NCBI GenBank assembly: GCA_964572825.1
Contig: CAZNGS010000008.1
Coordinates: 1 to 64,000, forward strand
Origin: CAYVBE01 sp964572825
GTDB taxonomy: Bacteria; Planctomycetota; Brocadiia; SM23-32
Length of the DNA stretch: 64,000 nt
Direction of reading: 5' to 3'
Positions 7,633 through 16,662 of the stretch are shown piece after piece. The notes below the pieces were generated by a model, which saw only the letters and a list, made by a program, of their open reading frames with translations, was not told the origin of the DNA and ran no database searches. The position numbers and the translations under genes were made by a program. Position 1 is the first letter of the stretch; each line of letters begins with the position of its first letter.

Positions 7633-8914
7633 GGTACCTTACATCATCATCGGCAACTCGGTGGCCGGCGTCGCGGGCGTTTCCGGCATCCGCAACACCG
7701 ACGCGAACCGCCCCATCACGCTGATCAGCGACGAACCGCACCACACCTATTCGCGGCCCCTGATCTCCTACCTGCTGGCCGGGAAGGTGGATGAGGACGC
7801 GATGCACTACCGCGCGCCGGACTTCTATGAACGCAGCAACGTGCGCCCGCTTTTGGGAACGCGGGTCCGGCGGGTCAACACGCGCCAACGCACGGTGACC
7901 CTCGGCGAGGGCGACGAACTGGGCTTCGAGAAGCTGCTCATCGCCACGGGGGGCGCGCCCATCGTGCCGCGCGACGTGGAGGGGGTCGATGCCGACGGAG
8001 TGTTCACGTTCACCACGTGGGACCACGCCCGGAAGGTAGGCGACTACATTGAGGCCCGGGGGATCACCGACGCGGTCGTGGTGGGCGGGGGCCTGATCGG
8101 CCTCAAGTCCATGGAGGCGCTCGTGGAAAGGAGTATCCGTACCACCGTGGTGGAGCTGGCCGACCAGGTGCTCGGTGCCACGTTCGACCGCACGGCCTCG
8201 CGGCTCGCCCGGGGCCTGCTGGAGGAGGCCGGCGTTTCCGTCCGGTGCGGCACCACCGTCGCCCGCATAATCACGGCGGACGACCGGACGGTGGGCGTAG
8301 AGTTGCGGGACGGCACGGAGGTTTCCTGCGGTCTGGTCATGTTCGCCATCGGCGTCTCCCCCAATACCGGCATCGTCGCGGACACCGCCGTGCGCACCGA
8401 CCGGGGCATCCTGGTGGGCGACACCATGATGACGTCGGTGGAGGGCATCTACGCCGCCGGGGACGTGGCCCAGGCCAGGGAGCTGCTCAGCGGGGAGAGC
8501 CGCTGCATTCCCATCTTGCCCGATGCCTACCGGCAGGGCTTCATCGCGGGATGCAACATGGCCGGCGGGCGGCATGTCTACTCCGGCGGTCTGGCCATGA
8601 ATGCCGTGGAGGTGCTCGGCGTGCCCACCGTATCCGTGGGGCAGACTGCTCCCGATGGAGACGGTTACGAGGTGCTGAGCCAACTCGACGAGGAGCAGCC
8701 GCTTTACCGCAAGATCGTCCTGCGCGACAACCGGGTGGTGGGAGCGGTGTTCTTCGGAGACATCGACCGGGCCGGCATCATCACCGGACTGATCCGGGAG
8801 GGGCTGGACGTCTCCCAATTCAAAGACCTGCTTCTGACGGACGAGTTCGGACTCATCTCGCTCCCCCGCCAGTACAGGAAACACGTTGTCTCGGGGCAGG
8901 GCATCCTGGTATGA
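7625..8914 (+). CDS. FAD/NAD(P)-dependent oxidoreductase, probable GOGAT electron donor
   Basis: 429 residues, two-dinucleotide-binding-domain flavoprotein: FAD motif IIIGNSVAGVAG at the N-terminus, NAD(P) motif VVVGGGLIGLKS near 150, and the late FAD motif GIYAAGDVAQ. It resembles the N-terminal part of NADH nitrite reductases and rubredoxin reductases rather than GltD, which normally feeds electrons to bacterial GltB. The ATG at 7625 overlaps the ferredoxin stop by 8 bases, and the stop overlaps the next ATG (ATGA at 8911), so the three are translationally coupled. I infer that it oxidises NAD(P)H and passes electrons through the ferredoxin to the synthase. The cofactor preference is not clear from the sequence. 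Confidence 0.85.
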   Translation: MNRVPYIIIGNSVAGVAGVSGIRNTDANRPITLISDEPHHTYSRPLISYLLAGKVDEDAMHYRAPDFYERSNVRPLLGTRVRRVNTRQRTVTLGEGDELGFEKLLIATGGAPIVPRDVEGVDADGVFTFTTWDHARKVGDYIEARGITDAVVVGGGLIGLKSMEALVERSIRTTVVELADQVLGATFDRTASRLARGLLEEAGVSVRCGTTVARIITADDRTVGVELRDGTEVSCGLVMFAIGVSPNTGIVADTAVRTDRGILVGDTMMTSVEGIYAAGDVAQARELLSGESRCIPILPDAYRQGFIAGCNMAGGRHVYSGGLAMNAVEVLGVPTVSVGQTAPDGDGYEVLSQLDEEQPLYRKIVLRDNRVVGAVFFGDIDRAGIITGLIREGLDVSQFKDLLLTDEFGLISLPRQYRKHVVSGQGILV

Positions 8915-9642
8915 GGATCGACGCCGACAACCTGCCCTACCGGGAGCTGAATGAGCGCATTCACGCCGCGCTGGCGGACGGGTCTGCCGAGATCATCCTC
9001 GACAACGTCCGGGGGCAGCGCTACATCGGGGTCGCGCTCCAGGCCGGCGCCCACATCACCATCAACGGCGTGCCCGGCAACGACCTGGCCGCCTTCATGA
9101 ACGGGGCCCAGATCGTCGTCAACGGCAACGTGCAGGACGGCGTGGGCAACACCATGAACGCCGGCAAGGTCGTGGTCCATGGCGACGCCGGCGACATCCT
9201 GGGATACTCCATGCGGGGAGGCACCATATTCGTGCGCGGTTCGGTCGGCTACCGGGCCGGCATCCACATGAAGGCATACGAGGGGCGCCAGCCCACCGTG
9301 GTCGTGGGCGGACGCGCCGGCGACTACCTGGGGGAGTACATGGCGGGGGGCACGCTGGTGGTGCTCGGGCTGCACTCTTCCGACCGGCCCACCGTGGGGG
9401 AGTGGATCGGCACGGGCATGCACGGGGGCGTCATGTACCTGCGGTGCGAGCTGGAACCCTACCAGGTGGGCGCCGAGGTGGGCCTGGACGAGCTGGACGG
9501 GGACGACTGGCGCCGGCTGGAGGGGATACTGAACCAGTACTGCCGCGAGCTGGACCTCACCGGCGTGCGCTTCTGCCCCGAGGACTTCGTGAAGCTCTAC
9601 CCCAGGACCGCCCGGCCCTACGGCACCCTCTACGCCTACTGA
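8911..9642 (+). CDS. Glutamate synthase GXGXG domain, stand-alone (GltB3-like)
   Basis: A 243-residue right-handed beta-helix protein equal to the C-terminal structural domain of GltB. Repeated glycine motifs run through the middle: GGRAGDYLGEYMAGG, GNVQDGVGNTMNAG and HGDAGDILGYSMRGG. The chain ends in a short tail (FVKLYPRTARPYGTLYAY). It carries no cofactor; in the fused enzyme this domain holds the amidotransferase and synthase domains at the right distance. It starts at the ATGA overlap with the flavoprotein gene and is the last gene of the nitrogen block. Confidence 0.92.
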   Translation: MRIDADNLPYRELNERIHAALADGSAEIILDNVRGQRYIGVALQAGAHITINGVPGNDLAAFMNGAQIVVNGNVQDGVGNTMNAGKVVVHGDAGDILGYSMRGGTIFVRGSVGYRAGIHMKAYEGRQPTVVVGGRAGDYLGEYMAGGTLVVLGLHSSDRPTVGEWIGTGMHGGVMYLRCELEPYQVGAEVGLDELDGDDWRRLEGILNQYCRELDLTGVRFCPEDFVKLYPRTARPYGTLYAY

Positions 9643-9661
9643 GAGGACACCCTCTGGCATT

Positions 9662-9712
9662 GGGCTGACAACGGCCGCAATCAAGGCGGCTGCGCCACAC
9701 GGCACCTGTCGC
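9662..9712. repeat. Dispersed repeat copy (GGCGGCTGCGCCACAC core)
   Basis: This part of the 185-base gap before the P-type ATPase shares the exact core GGCGGCTGCGCCACACG-like run (16 of 16 at 9685-9700) and loosely matching flanks, including a following cacctgtcgc, with 34231-34280 some 24 kb away. No open frame explains the match, so it looks like one unit of an intergenic repeat family. The rest of the gap shows only a ribosome site for the next gene. Confidence 0.5.
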
Positions 9713-9827
9713 GGTTGGGAAGACCATACAGAACGCGCCGTATTCGTCCAGGGCCCCGAGGCTGCGAAGTTGAAAACTCCGCCCGTGATGACCAGAATGG
9801 ATGGGGGATCGAATATCCGGAGGACGC

Positions 9828-12047
9828 ATGGGCGAAACGCGATCGTACAAGGTGACGGAGCTGGATTGCGCGGAGGAGGTCAATACGCTGCGGCAGGTCC
9901 TGGGGAAGCGCAGCGGGGTCGAGAAACTCGATTTCGACATCCTGAGTTCGCGCATGACGGTCACTTTCGACCCGGAGGCGCTGCACTCCGATCGCATCAC
10001 CGAACTGGTGGCTGAGGCGGGCATGACGGCCGTGCCCTGGGAGGAGCGCGCCGCCGCTCGCGCCGGCGGCTGGTGGGAGCGGCACGGGCGCCTGGTCATG
10101 ACGTTGGCCAGCGGCGTCCTGCTGCTCACCGGATTCGTCATCCACTGGGTCGTCCACGGGAGTATCCTGCATGCTCTGACCGGCGCGGGCCAACACGGGG
10201 TTCTCCCGCTGAGTGCGCGGCTGTTCTATGGCGCGGCCGTCGTGAGCGGAGCGTGGTACGTTCTCCCCCGCGCCCTGAGGGCCGTTCGGCGGCTGCGCCC
10301 CGACATGAATCTCCTGATGACGGTCGCCGTGCTGGGGGCGATTGGTATCGACGAGTGGTTGGAGGCGTCCATGGTTGTATTCCTCTTCTCCGTCGCGCTT
10401 CTGCTGGAGCACTGGAGCGTCGAGCGCGCCAGGCGGGCCATATCGGCGCTTCTGGAGCTCTCGCCGCCCACGGCGCTGGTCGTGCCCGGAGAGGGCGGCC
10501 CGCCGGAGCAGATGCCCGTGGAGGCCGTCGTGATGGGCCGGCAGGTGATTGTGCGTCCCGGAGACCGCATCCCGCTGGACGGGCAGGTGTTGACCGGCAA
10601 GTCCACGGTCAACCAGGCGCCCATAACCGGCGAGTCCATGCCCGTGCCCAGGGGGCCGGGGGACGAAGTCTATGCGGGCACGATCAACCTGGACGGCACG
10701 CTGGAGTTCGAGGTCACGCATCCGGCCGGCGAGACGACGCTGGCGCGCATCATCCACATGGTGCAGGAGTCGCAGTCCCGTCGTGCCCGCAGCGAGCAGT
10801 GGATCGAGGGTTTCGCCCGCTACTACACTCCCGCCATGATGGCGCTGGCGGCCGCCGTCGCGGTGGTTCCCCCGCTGGCGACCGGCGCGGCGTGGACATC
10901 GTGGTTCTATCGGGCTCTGGTGCTGCTGGTCATCGGCTGCCCCTGCGCCCTGGTCATCTCCACCCCGGTCACCATCGTCAGCGCCCTCACCAGCGCCGCG
11001 CGCAACGGCGTGTTGATCAAGGGCGGCGTGTATCTGGAGGCCGCCGGGCGGCTGAAGGCCCTTGCCGTGGATAAGACCGGCACCATCACCTACGGCCGCC
11101 CCCGCGTGCAGCGGGTAATACCGCTGGACCGGCATACTCCGGAGCAACTGCTCCGCACGGCCGCGGCGGTGGAGGCCGACAGTACCCATCCGCTGGCGGA
11201 GGCGATCATCCGCGGGGCAGCGGAGCGGGATATCGTCCCCGGCCGTGCCGAGCGCTTCCGCAACGTCTCCGGCATGGGTGTGGAAGCCGAGGTGGAGGGA
11301 GAGCTCTTCTGGGTGGGCAGCCACCATATGATGCACGAGAAAGGGCTGGAAACCGAAAGGGCCCACCAGACGGCCCTGGCCATCGAAGATGCCGGTCACA
11401 CGGTGGTGGCCGTTGGCACGGGGGATCACGTGTGCGGGCTGATGAGCGTGGCCGACGGCGTCCGGGAGAATGCCGCTGCAGTCGTCAGCGCCCTCAGGCA
11501 GCAGGGAGTCGGCACCATCGTCATGCTGACCGGCGATAACGAGGCCACCGCCCGCAGCATCGCCGAACAGACGGGCATTGACGAATGGCACGCCAACCTG
11601 ATGCCCGAGGACAAGGTGGCGGCCGTCAAGGAACTGACCCGCCGGACCGATGGCGTGGCGATGGCCGGCGACGGCGTCAACGACGCCCCGGCGATGGCCG
11701 CCGCCGACTTCGGCATTGCCATGGGGGCCATCGGCTCCGACGTGGCCATCGAGACGGCGGACATCACCCTGATGTCCGACGAGATAGCGAAGATTCCCTG
11801 GCTGGTCGGGCACTCACGCCGCGCGCTGGGCATCATCAAGCAGAACGTCGCGCTGGCGCTCGGCATCAAGGTCGTGTTCATCGCGCTGGCGGTATTCGGC
11901 GCGGCGACCCTGTGGATGGCCATCGCGGCCGACATGGGCGCCTCGCTGCTGGTGATTTTCAATGGCCTGCGCCTGCTGAACCGCCGGGAGATGGAACTGG
12001 CCCCCGGCGGAACCATTCGGTCAGCTATCGAACGGTCGCGTACCTGA
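9828..12047 (+). CDS. Heavy-metal P1B-type ATPase (Zn/Cd/Co exporter type)
   Basis: 739 residues. The N-terminal HMA-like domain (about 1-75) has a single-cysteine site (LDCAEE, Cys14) of the ZntA-like acidic type. Then come paired membrane helices, the actuator TGES motif, the ion-binding CPC at 371-373 (GCPCALVISTP), the phosphorylated Asp415 in DKTGTITYG, the HP of THPLAEAI, and GDGVNDAPA. The CPC motif plus a DC-acidic N-terminus favours divalent Zn/Cd/Pb over copper. ATG at 9828 is preceded by CGGAGG 6 bases away. It stands alone between the nitrogen block and a convergent glycosidase gene. No metalloregulator is adjacent, but zinc-type uptake genes lie about 6 kb downstream. Confidence 0.93.
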   Translation: MGETRSYKVTELDCAEEVNTLRQVLGKRSGVEKLDFDILSSRMTVTFDPEALHSDRITELVAEAGMTAVPWEERAAARAGGWWERHGRLVMTLASGVLLLTGFVIHWVVHGSILHALTGAGQHGVLPLSARLFYGAAVVSGAWYVLPRALRAVRRLRPDMNLLMTVAVLGAIGIDEWLEASMVVFLFSVALLLEHWSVERARRAISALLELSPPTALVVPGEGGPPEQMPVEAVVMGRQVIVRPGDRIPLDGQVLTGKSTVNQAPITGESMPVPRGPGDEVYAGTINLDGTLEFEVTHPAGETTLARIIHMVQESQSRRARSEQWIEGFARYYTPAMMALAAAVAVVPPLATGAAWTSWFYRALVLLVIGCPCALVISTPVTIVSALTSAARNGVLIKGGVYLEAAGRLKALAVDKTGTITYGRPRVQRVIPLDRHTPEQLLRTAAAVEADSTHPLAEAIIRGAAERDIVPGRAERFRNVSGMGVEAEVEGELFWVGSHHMMHEKGLETERAHQTALAIEDAGHTVVAVGTGDHVCGLMSVADGVRENAAAVVSALRQQGVGTIVMLTGDNEATARSIAEQTGIDEWHANLMPEDKVAAVKELTRRTDGVAMAGDGVNDAPAMAAADFGIAMGAIGSDVAIETADITLMSDEIAKIPWLVGHSRRALGIIKQNVALALGIKVVFIALAVFGAATLWMAIAADMGASLLVIFNGLRLLNRREMELAPGGTIRSAIERSRT

Positions 12048-12092
12048 CGGGAGGGTGGTTCGCCCCGTCAGAAGGCCTTGCTCGCGCTGCGG

Positions 12093-14600
12093 TCACGTCT
12101 CCCGGTCGATGCTCCCCTGCAGCGAAGCTCCGGCGCCGAGGGTGGCCCGCACGGCTTCGTACTGGCCGATTCCCTCCAGAACCAGCCGCCCCAGTTTCAG
12201 CTCCCCGTGCAGGACCCTCAGCTCGAACGACGTGCCGTCCTGCGTCGGCTCCTGGCGGAACGTGCCCCACGCGTAGCCGTTGGACCAGAACCACCGGGCC
12301 GGCTCGCGCGCGGCCGCGAACCGCATGGTTTTCGTGACGGCCGAGTATCGGAACCCGGTCAGGGCCGGCACCGCCGCCCAGCTCGCCATCGCCCGCGCGT
12401 AGTGATGTCCGCACTCCGCCTCATCGAACGGGTTGCGTCGCCGCCCGTCGTATCGGTCCCGGACCGCGAGGATGCACCGCAGGCCGGCGTCCACCTGCCC
12501 CTCGTAGAGCATATGAACGGCGGCCGTGTATTCGAAACCGGTCATCACCTCCTTGAAGTACGGGAATGGCCGCTTCGGGCGGTCGCCGCGGGGGTAGGTT
12601 GCCATCAGCAGGGCGGACTCGTCGTTCAGCGCAAAGGTCCGGTTGTGGTTGAAATGCCCGTAGAGGTTTTCCTGGAAGTTGTAGCTCATCACGCTGCGCA
12701 GGGCTCCCCGCACGTTCGCCGGATCCAGCAGGTAACCCAGCCCGCAGACGTGGGCCATGTACTGCCCCACGAGCTGGTCCACCAGGCAGCCGCGGCCGAG
12801 CTGCAGGACCGGTTCGGCGGGATTTGAGGCCCCCATCCCCTGCCTCAGCCCGTCCGCAACCGCGTCGGGATCCTCCGGCGGGCGGATCAGGTGTTCGTAG
12901 TATTCCCCGTTGAACAGGTTTTCGTCGAGCCAGCGGCTGCCGCGCTCGAACAGGTCCCGGCAGGTGTCCGCGAACTGTTCCTCGCCCAGGTGGCGGGCCA
13001 TCTGCTCGCCGGCCCGGAGCGCGCCCAGGTACCAGCCGCCCATCTGGGGGTTCGGGCCGTAGTACTCCACGTCCATGGTATTGTGCTGGCAGCCTTCCAT
13101 GACCCCGTCTCGGTCGGCGTCCCAGCCGCCCGGCATCCAGCAGAACTCCAGCGCCTTCCTGGCCTTGGGCCACAGCCGGCGGAGCATCTCGTCGTCGCCC
13201 GAGAGCTGCCAGTCGCGGTAGAGCTTCATCAGGCATCCCATCTGGCCGTCGGCGGCGGCGCGGCGCCATTCCTGCGCGTGGTCGAGAGGCAGATTGACGC
13301 GGAAGCACATCAGGCCGTTCTCGTCCGTGGCATGGGCGAATTCCACGTCCCGCATGGTGCAGGCCAGATCGCCGAACAGGAACGCGGTGGCCTGCTCGTA
13401 GTTCCACACGTGGGTGCAGGAGCCCGGGCAGCATCCGCCCTCGTTGCGGCATCCCTCCCACCCGTAGAACCGGCCGTCGGCGGTGCGGAAGCACGTCGGG
13501 GAACGCAGCGTGCTCAGATTGAAGAGCGCGGCCTCCTTCACCGCCCGGGGCAGGTCGCTCCCGCAGAAAGCCCGCACGAAGGCCAGCGATTTCTCCTCCA
13601 GCTCCGGCAGGCGCGGCGCCGCGTTCCGCAGCACTTCCCATGCGCCTTCCCACCGCGTTGCGTAGTAATTGGTCAGTATCTCTTCCTCGGGCGGCGCCTC
13701 TCCCTCGACTTCGGTGGAAGGCTGCCAGGTGTAGCGGTTCGGAAAATGCCACCCCAGCAGGAAAGTCAACACGCGTTGTTCCCCGGCGGGCACCTCGGCC
13801 CGCGCGGCCAGGGATACCCGGGGCTGTGATACCGAGCCGGCTTCGCGCGGTTCGAGCCGGCCGTCCGCGCTGAAGTCGTCCCAGAAGTCCAGCAGTGAAT
13901 CGCCCCAGCTCAGGTCCGCCCACGCGGTCCGGTGGGTCACCTCGGCCCCGGCGGTGGTGGCCAGGGCCAGCGTGCCGGCCCCACGGGAGCGTGGCGCCGG
14001 GCCGTCGGACTCCAGGAGCATTCCCTTCAATTCTTCGTCGCTCAGGAAGCGGTTGGTGTTTCCCCTTGCGCCCAGGAAGTTCGACAGGCTGCCGCAGACG
14101 GCGGCTTCAACGTGCTCGTCGGTCTCATTGATGAGCACGAACCGCAGCACCGCCACCGGCAGGCCGCTCGCATCCGCATCCGCAGGGACCAGCGGGTTGA
14201 ACGCCTCCAGGCGGACCGCCAGGGGGACGTCCGGGTCCCGCAGGAGGACCTGGGCGAAGGGGTATGCCGCGTGGAAGGAGCATCTCCGAAAGCGTGGCAG
14301 GCCGTGGTTCGTCTGGGACGCCCCGAAGGGGCCCTCGTACGGCGGCTGCAGCGCGCCCTCCAGGCAGCGCGTCACCGGTCGGGCGTGCGCCGCCCTGGCC
14401 CAAAGTGCGAAAAACGCATCGCGAGGAATGAAACCTTTGGCGGGATGGTTCCGGATCTCCCAGTCCCGCAGGTCGCCCCGGCCTCCCAGGGATATCGTGC
14501 CCGTGCCGATGCCGCCCAGCGGCATGGCAACGCGGGTCAGGTATTCGCCCTCATACGTCGTCAGGACCGGCCACCGGTCGCTCAGGATAGGTTCTGGCAT
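12093..14600 (-). CDS. GH116-family glycosidase (GBA2-like beta-glycosidase)
   Basis: 835 residues, cytoplasmic (no signal peptide). The N-terminal beta-sandwich domain (about 10-300; GGIGTGTISLGGRGDLRDWEIRNHP is the family opening) is followed by an (alpha/alpha)6 catalytic domain. The family's nucleophile Glu fits Glu402 in CTHVWNYEQA and the acid/base Asp fits Asp510 in HNTMDVEYYGPN, by motif comparison with characterised GH116 enzymes. The ATG at 14600 is chosen for the strong AGGAGGTCG ribosome site 3-9 bases upstream; the longer open frame lacks one. GH116 includes beta-glucosidases, beta-xylosidases and glucosylceramidases, and substrate cannot be chosen here. It converges with the P-type ATPase across a 45-base gap. 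Confidence 0.9.
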   Translation of the reverse strand: MPEPILSDRWPVLTTYEGEYLTRVAMPLGGIGTGTISLGGRGDLRDWEIRNHPAKGFIPRDAFFALWARAAHARPVTRCLEGALQPPYEGPFGASQTNHGLPRFRRCSFHAAYPFAQVLLRDPDVPLAVRLEAFNPLVPADADASGLPVAVLRFVLINETDEHVEAAVCGSLSNFLGARGNTNRFLSDEELKGMLLESDGPAPRSRGAGTLALATTAGAEVTHRTAWADLSWGDSLLDFWDDFSADGRLEPREAGSVSQPRVSLAARAEVPAGEQRVLTFLLGWHFPNRYTWQPSTEVEGEAPPEEEILTNYYATRWEGAWEVLRNAAPRLPELEEKSLAFVRAFCGSDLPRAVKEAALFNLSTLRSPTCFRTADGRFYGWEGCRNEGGCCPGSCTHVWNYEQATAFLFGDLACTMRDVEFAHATDENGLMCFRVNLPLDHAQEWRRAAADGQMGCLMKLYRDWQLSGDDEMLRRLWPKARKALEFCWMPGGWDADRDGVMEGCQHNTMDVEYYGPNPQMGGWYLGALRAGEQMARHLGEEQFADTCRDLFERGSRWLDENLFNGEYYEHLIRPPEDPDAVADGLRQGMGASNPAEPVLQLGRGCLVDQLVGQYMAHVCGLGYLLDPANVRGALRSVMSYNFQENLYGHFNHNRTFALNDESALLMATYPRGDRPKRPFPYFKEVMTGFEYTAAVHMLYEGQVDAGLRCILAVRDRYDGRRRNPFDEAECGHHYARAMASWAAVPALTGFRYSAVTKTMRFAAAREPARWFWSNGYAWGTFRQEPTQDGTSFELRVLHGELKLGRLVLEGIGQYEAVRATLGAGASLQGSIDRET

Positions 14601-14785
14601 GGCGACCTCCTTTCCCCGTTCATGTCGGCCGGGAATGCTTGAGGACCATACACTATGCTCCTCGCCCCGGGGGAGCAACAAGAAAAGGGGCCCGATGGGG
14701 GAAATGGGACTTCGGCGTTTGAAACTCCGCGGCCGGTATGCTAATCGAAACGGTGAGACTGAACTGGGCAGACCGGGGGGCGATC

Positions 14786-15487
14786 ATGATCCGGGTCGGA
14801 TGCTGCGGATTCCAGATGGCGCAGGACGAGTATTTCTCCACCTTCAACTCCATCGAAATCCACAAGACCTTCTACCAGCCGCCCCGGCCGAACACGGCCG
14901 AGAGGTGGCGCGACAGGGCGCCGGACGATTTCGTCTTCACCCTCAAGGCCTGGCAGGTCATCACGCACTATCCTTCCAGTCCCACCTACCGGCGCACGAA
15001 ACTCGATGAGCAGGACAAACAGCGGTGCGGGGGCTTCCAGGTCAACGATGTGGTGCTTGGCGGGTGGGAGCGGACGCGCCGGATCGCCGACATCCTGGGG
15101 GCGCCGGTGGTGGTCTTCCAGTGCCCGGCCAGCCTCGACCCGTCCCAGCAGCACCGGCAGAACATGCGCGAATTCTTCGGCGAAATCGAGCGGGGAGGTC
15201 TCATCCTCGGCTGGGAGCCACGGGGGGAGTGGGAGCCGCAGCTCATCATCGAACTGTGCGAGGAGCTGGACCTGCTCCACGTGGTGGACCCCTTCAAGGA
15301 CGAGCAGGTGGCCGGTTCGATCAACTACTTTCGCCTCCACGGCCGGGATGGCTATTACTATGAGTACACCGACGAAGACCTGAGGGAGCTGTGCGACTTC
15401 CTCACGCGCGAGGAAGCATTCTGCATGTTCAACAATGTCTCCATGGCCGACGACGCCCGGCGCTTCGCCCGGCTTCTGTCGGCTTAG
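14786..15487 (+). CDS. DUF72 family protein
   Basis: A 233-residue protein of the DUF72 (YecE-like) TIM-barrel family: IRVGCCGFQ opening, FNSIEIHKTFYQPPRPNTAERWRDRAPDDFVFTLKAWQ block, and a late YFRLHGRDGYYYEYTDEDL segment. Biochemical function is not established for the family. The ATG at 14786 has a GGGGGG run just before it. It is divergent from the GH116 gene; a TTGAAA at 14719-14724 with TAATCG 17 bases on is a possible but weak promoter. It ends before a hairpin and the IS remnant. Confidence 0.85.
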   Translation: MIRVGCCGFQMAQDEYFSTFNSIEIHKTFYQPPRPNTAERWRDRAPDDFVFTLKAWQVITHYPSSPTYRRTKLDEQDKQRCGGFQVNDVVLGGWERTRRIADILGAPVVVFQCPASLDPSQQHRQNMREFFGEIERGGLILGWEPRGEWEPQLIIELCEELDLLHVVDPFKDEQVAGSINYFRLHGRDGYYYEYTDEDLRELCDFLTREEAFCMFNNVSMADDARRFARLLSA

Positions 15488-15488
15488 T

Positions 15489-15509
15489 ACCCCGGTTCTG
15501 GACCGGGGT
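15489..15509 (+). terminator. Hairpin after DUF72 gene
   Basis: ACCCCGGT and ACCGGGGT form a perfect 8-bp stem with a 5-base loop two bases past the DUF72 stop codon. No U-tract follows, so intrinsic termination would be weak; position and strength of the stem are the support. Confidence 0.5.
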
Positions 15510-15552
15510 TACGTATTGGGCGGTTCGTGCAGCCCGTGTGGGCACAGCTCCG

Positions 15553-15574
15553 GCTGAGGCGGGGACGCCTCAGC
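15553..15574. repeat. GC-rich palindrome, dispersed repeat family
   Basis: GCTGAGGCG-GGGA-CGCCTCAGC, a perfect 9-bp stem with a 4-base loop, in the gap between the DUF72 gene and the IS element. It has the same GCTGAGGCG arm as the units at 34182 and 34276 and the same GGGGAC loop region as 4404-4425. Confidence 0.6.
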
Positions 15575-15627
15575 TACCCGGAATAGGTCCGGCGCCTGCC
15601 CGCCGAAGGAGGGTCCTCGCCGGACCG

Positions 15628-15649
15628 TTAGCCCAACTTCCGCAGTTTG
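15628..15649 (+). repeat. Left terminal inverted repeat of IS element
   Basis: 22 bases that pair with 16641-16662, one mismatch at position 4 (G versus A). It marks the left boundary of the element. Confidence 0.85.
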
Positions 15650-15800
15650 GAGGAAATCCGGGGAATTTTCAAGGTTTTTTGGCGGGCGGGCGCACGGATT
15701 TGCGCCCGAGAGCGGCTCTTGGCCCAGACGCCCGAAACAGACGCCAGAATGGCCATGTAGTGAAGACCTAACCCCCTGTTTCGGGCCCCATAATGGGGCC

Positions 15801-16585
15801 ATGTTTATACGGCCCTGCTATCGCCAAAAAGACGGCAAGCGCCACGCCTGTTGGACGTTGGTGGACAGTTACCGCACGGAGTGCGGACCACGCCAGCGGG
15901 TGGTGGCCTACCCGGGCAAACTCCAAGAAGAATTGCGCCAGGGCGTCAGGCGTGCCGCTGAGGGAAACCCCGCCGCCCGGCAGACCGATCTGTTTGAGAA
16001 AGCCCGGCTCAGATGGGCCCCGGGTGGACGCCTCCCGGGTGCGCGTGGAAAGGTGCCGCGATTGCGGTGGGCCTGTTCGAGGTGGACGTGGCAGAAGGCC
16101 CCGACGGGCGGGCACGGATCCGGTGGGACAAAGTGGAGGCGTGGCGGCGATGGGCGCAGCTCAGCGAGGGCTGCTACCTGCTGCGCAGCAACATCGGGGA
16201 CTGGACGCCCCGGCGGCTATGGGAGGCCTACATCCAGTTGACCCGGGCGGAGGCGGCGTTTCGCATCCAGAAAAGCGACCTGAAGATACGGCCGATCTGG
16301 CACCAGTGTGAGGACAGGGTGCGGGCGCACGTGCTGGTGTGTTTTCTTGCCTACGTGCTCTGGAAGACACTGGCCCAGATGTGCGCGCAGTCCGGTCTGG
16401 GAGGGGAGCCGCGCAGGGTCTTCGAGGCGCTCGCCAAGCTCAGGGTGGTGGACGTCATCCTGCCCACGCGCCGGGGCGTGGAGATACGGAAGCGTTGCGT
16501 GACGGAGCCGACGGACCGCCAGGCAATACTGCTGCAGAAACTGGGTCTCGACCTGCCGCGCTCAATAAAGCGGACGAAAATGTAG
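15801..16585 (+). pseudogene. IS1634-family transposase, internally deleted and frameshifted
   Basis: The N-terminal piece starts at 15801 (MFIRPCYRQKDGKRHACW...), the typical opening of IS1634-like transposases, and reads in that frame to about 16005. The family continuation VDASRVRVERCRDCGG is then in a second frame up to about 16055. The C-terminal piece (GLFEVDVAEG to the stop at 16585) is in a third frame and carries YIQLTRAEAAFRIQKSDLKIRPIWHQ, the conserved YREK-like region. The two catalytic Asp regions that should lie between are missing. So there is one small frameshift and one large deletion; the gene cannot make active transposase. Confidence 0.82.
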
Positions 16586-16640
16586 CGAAGACTTTTTTGC
16601 TGAATCGGCCCGAGAGGCCGTCTCGCTGCAATTCAGCCCT

Positions 16641-16662
16641 CAAACTGCGGAAGTTGGGTTAA
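16641..16662 (-). repeat. Right terminal inverted repeat of IS element
   Basis: Reverse complement of the left repeat with one mismatch. Its last bases supply the TAA stop codon of the channel gene on the minus strand (16659-16661). Confidence 0.85.

Larger units (their letters stand above)
15628..16662. mobile_element. Decayed IS1634-family insertion sequence
   Basis: Bounded by 22-bp inverted repeats at 15628-15649 (TTAGCCCAACTTCCGCAG...) and 16641-16662 that match at 21 of 22 positions. Inside is a plus-strand transposase remnant of IS4-superfamily, IS1634-like type. At 1035 bp it is far shorter than the roughly 1.6-2 kb of intact relatives because the middle of the transposase is missing. 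I see no target-site duplication in the flanks (CCGGACCG on the left, TCTCCTGC on the right), which suggests an old insertion or a later rearrangement. The right end overlaps the last codons of the channel gene at 16659-17624. Confidence 0.82.

Noticed and set aside
15628..16662. Target-site duplication of the IS element
   Set aside because: Flanks (CCGGACCG and TCTCCTGC) do not match, so none is claimed.
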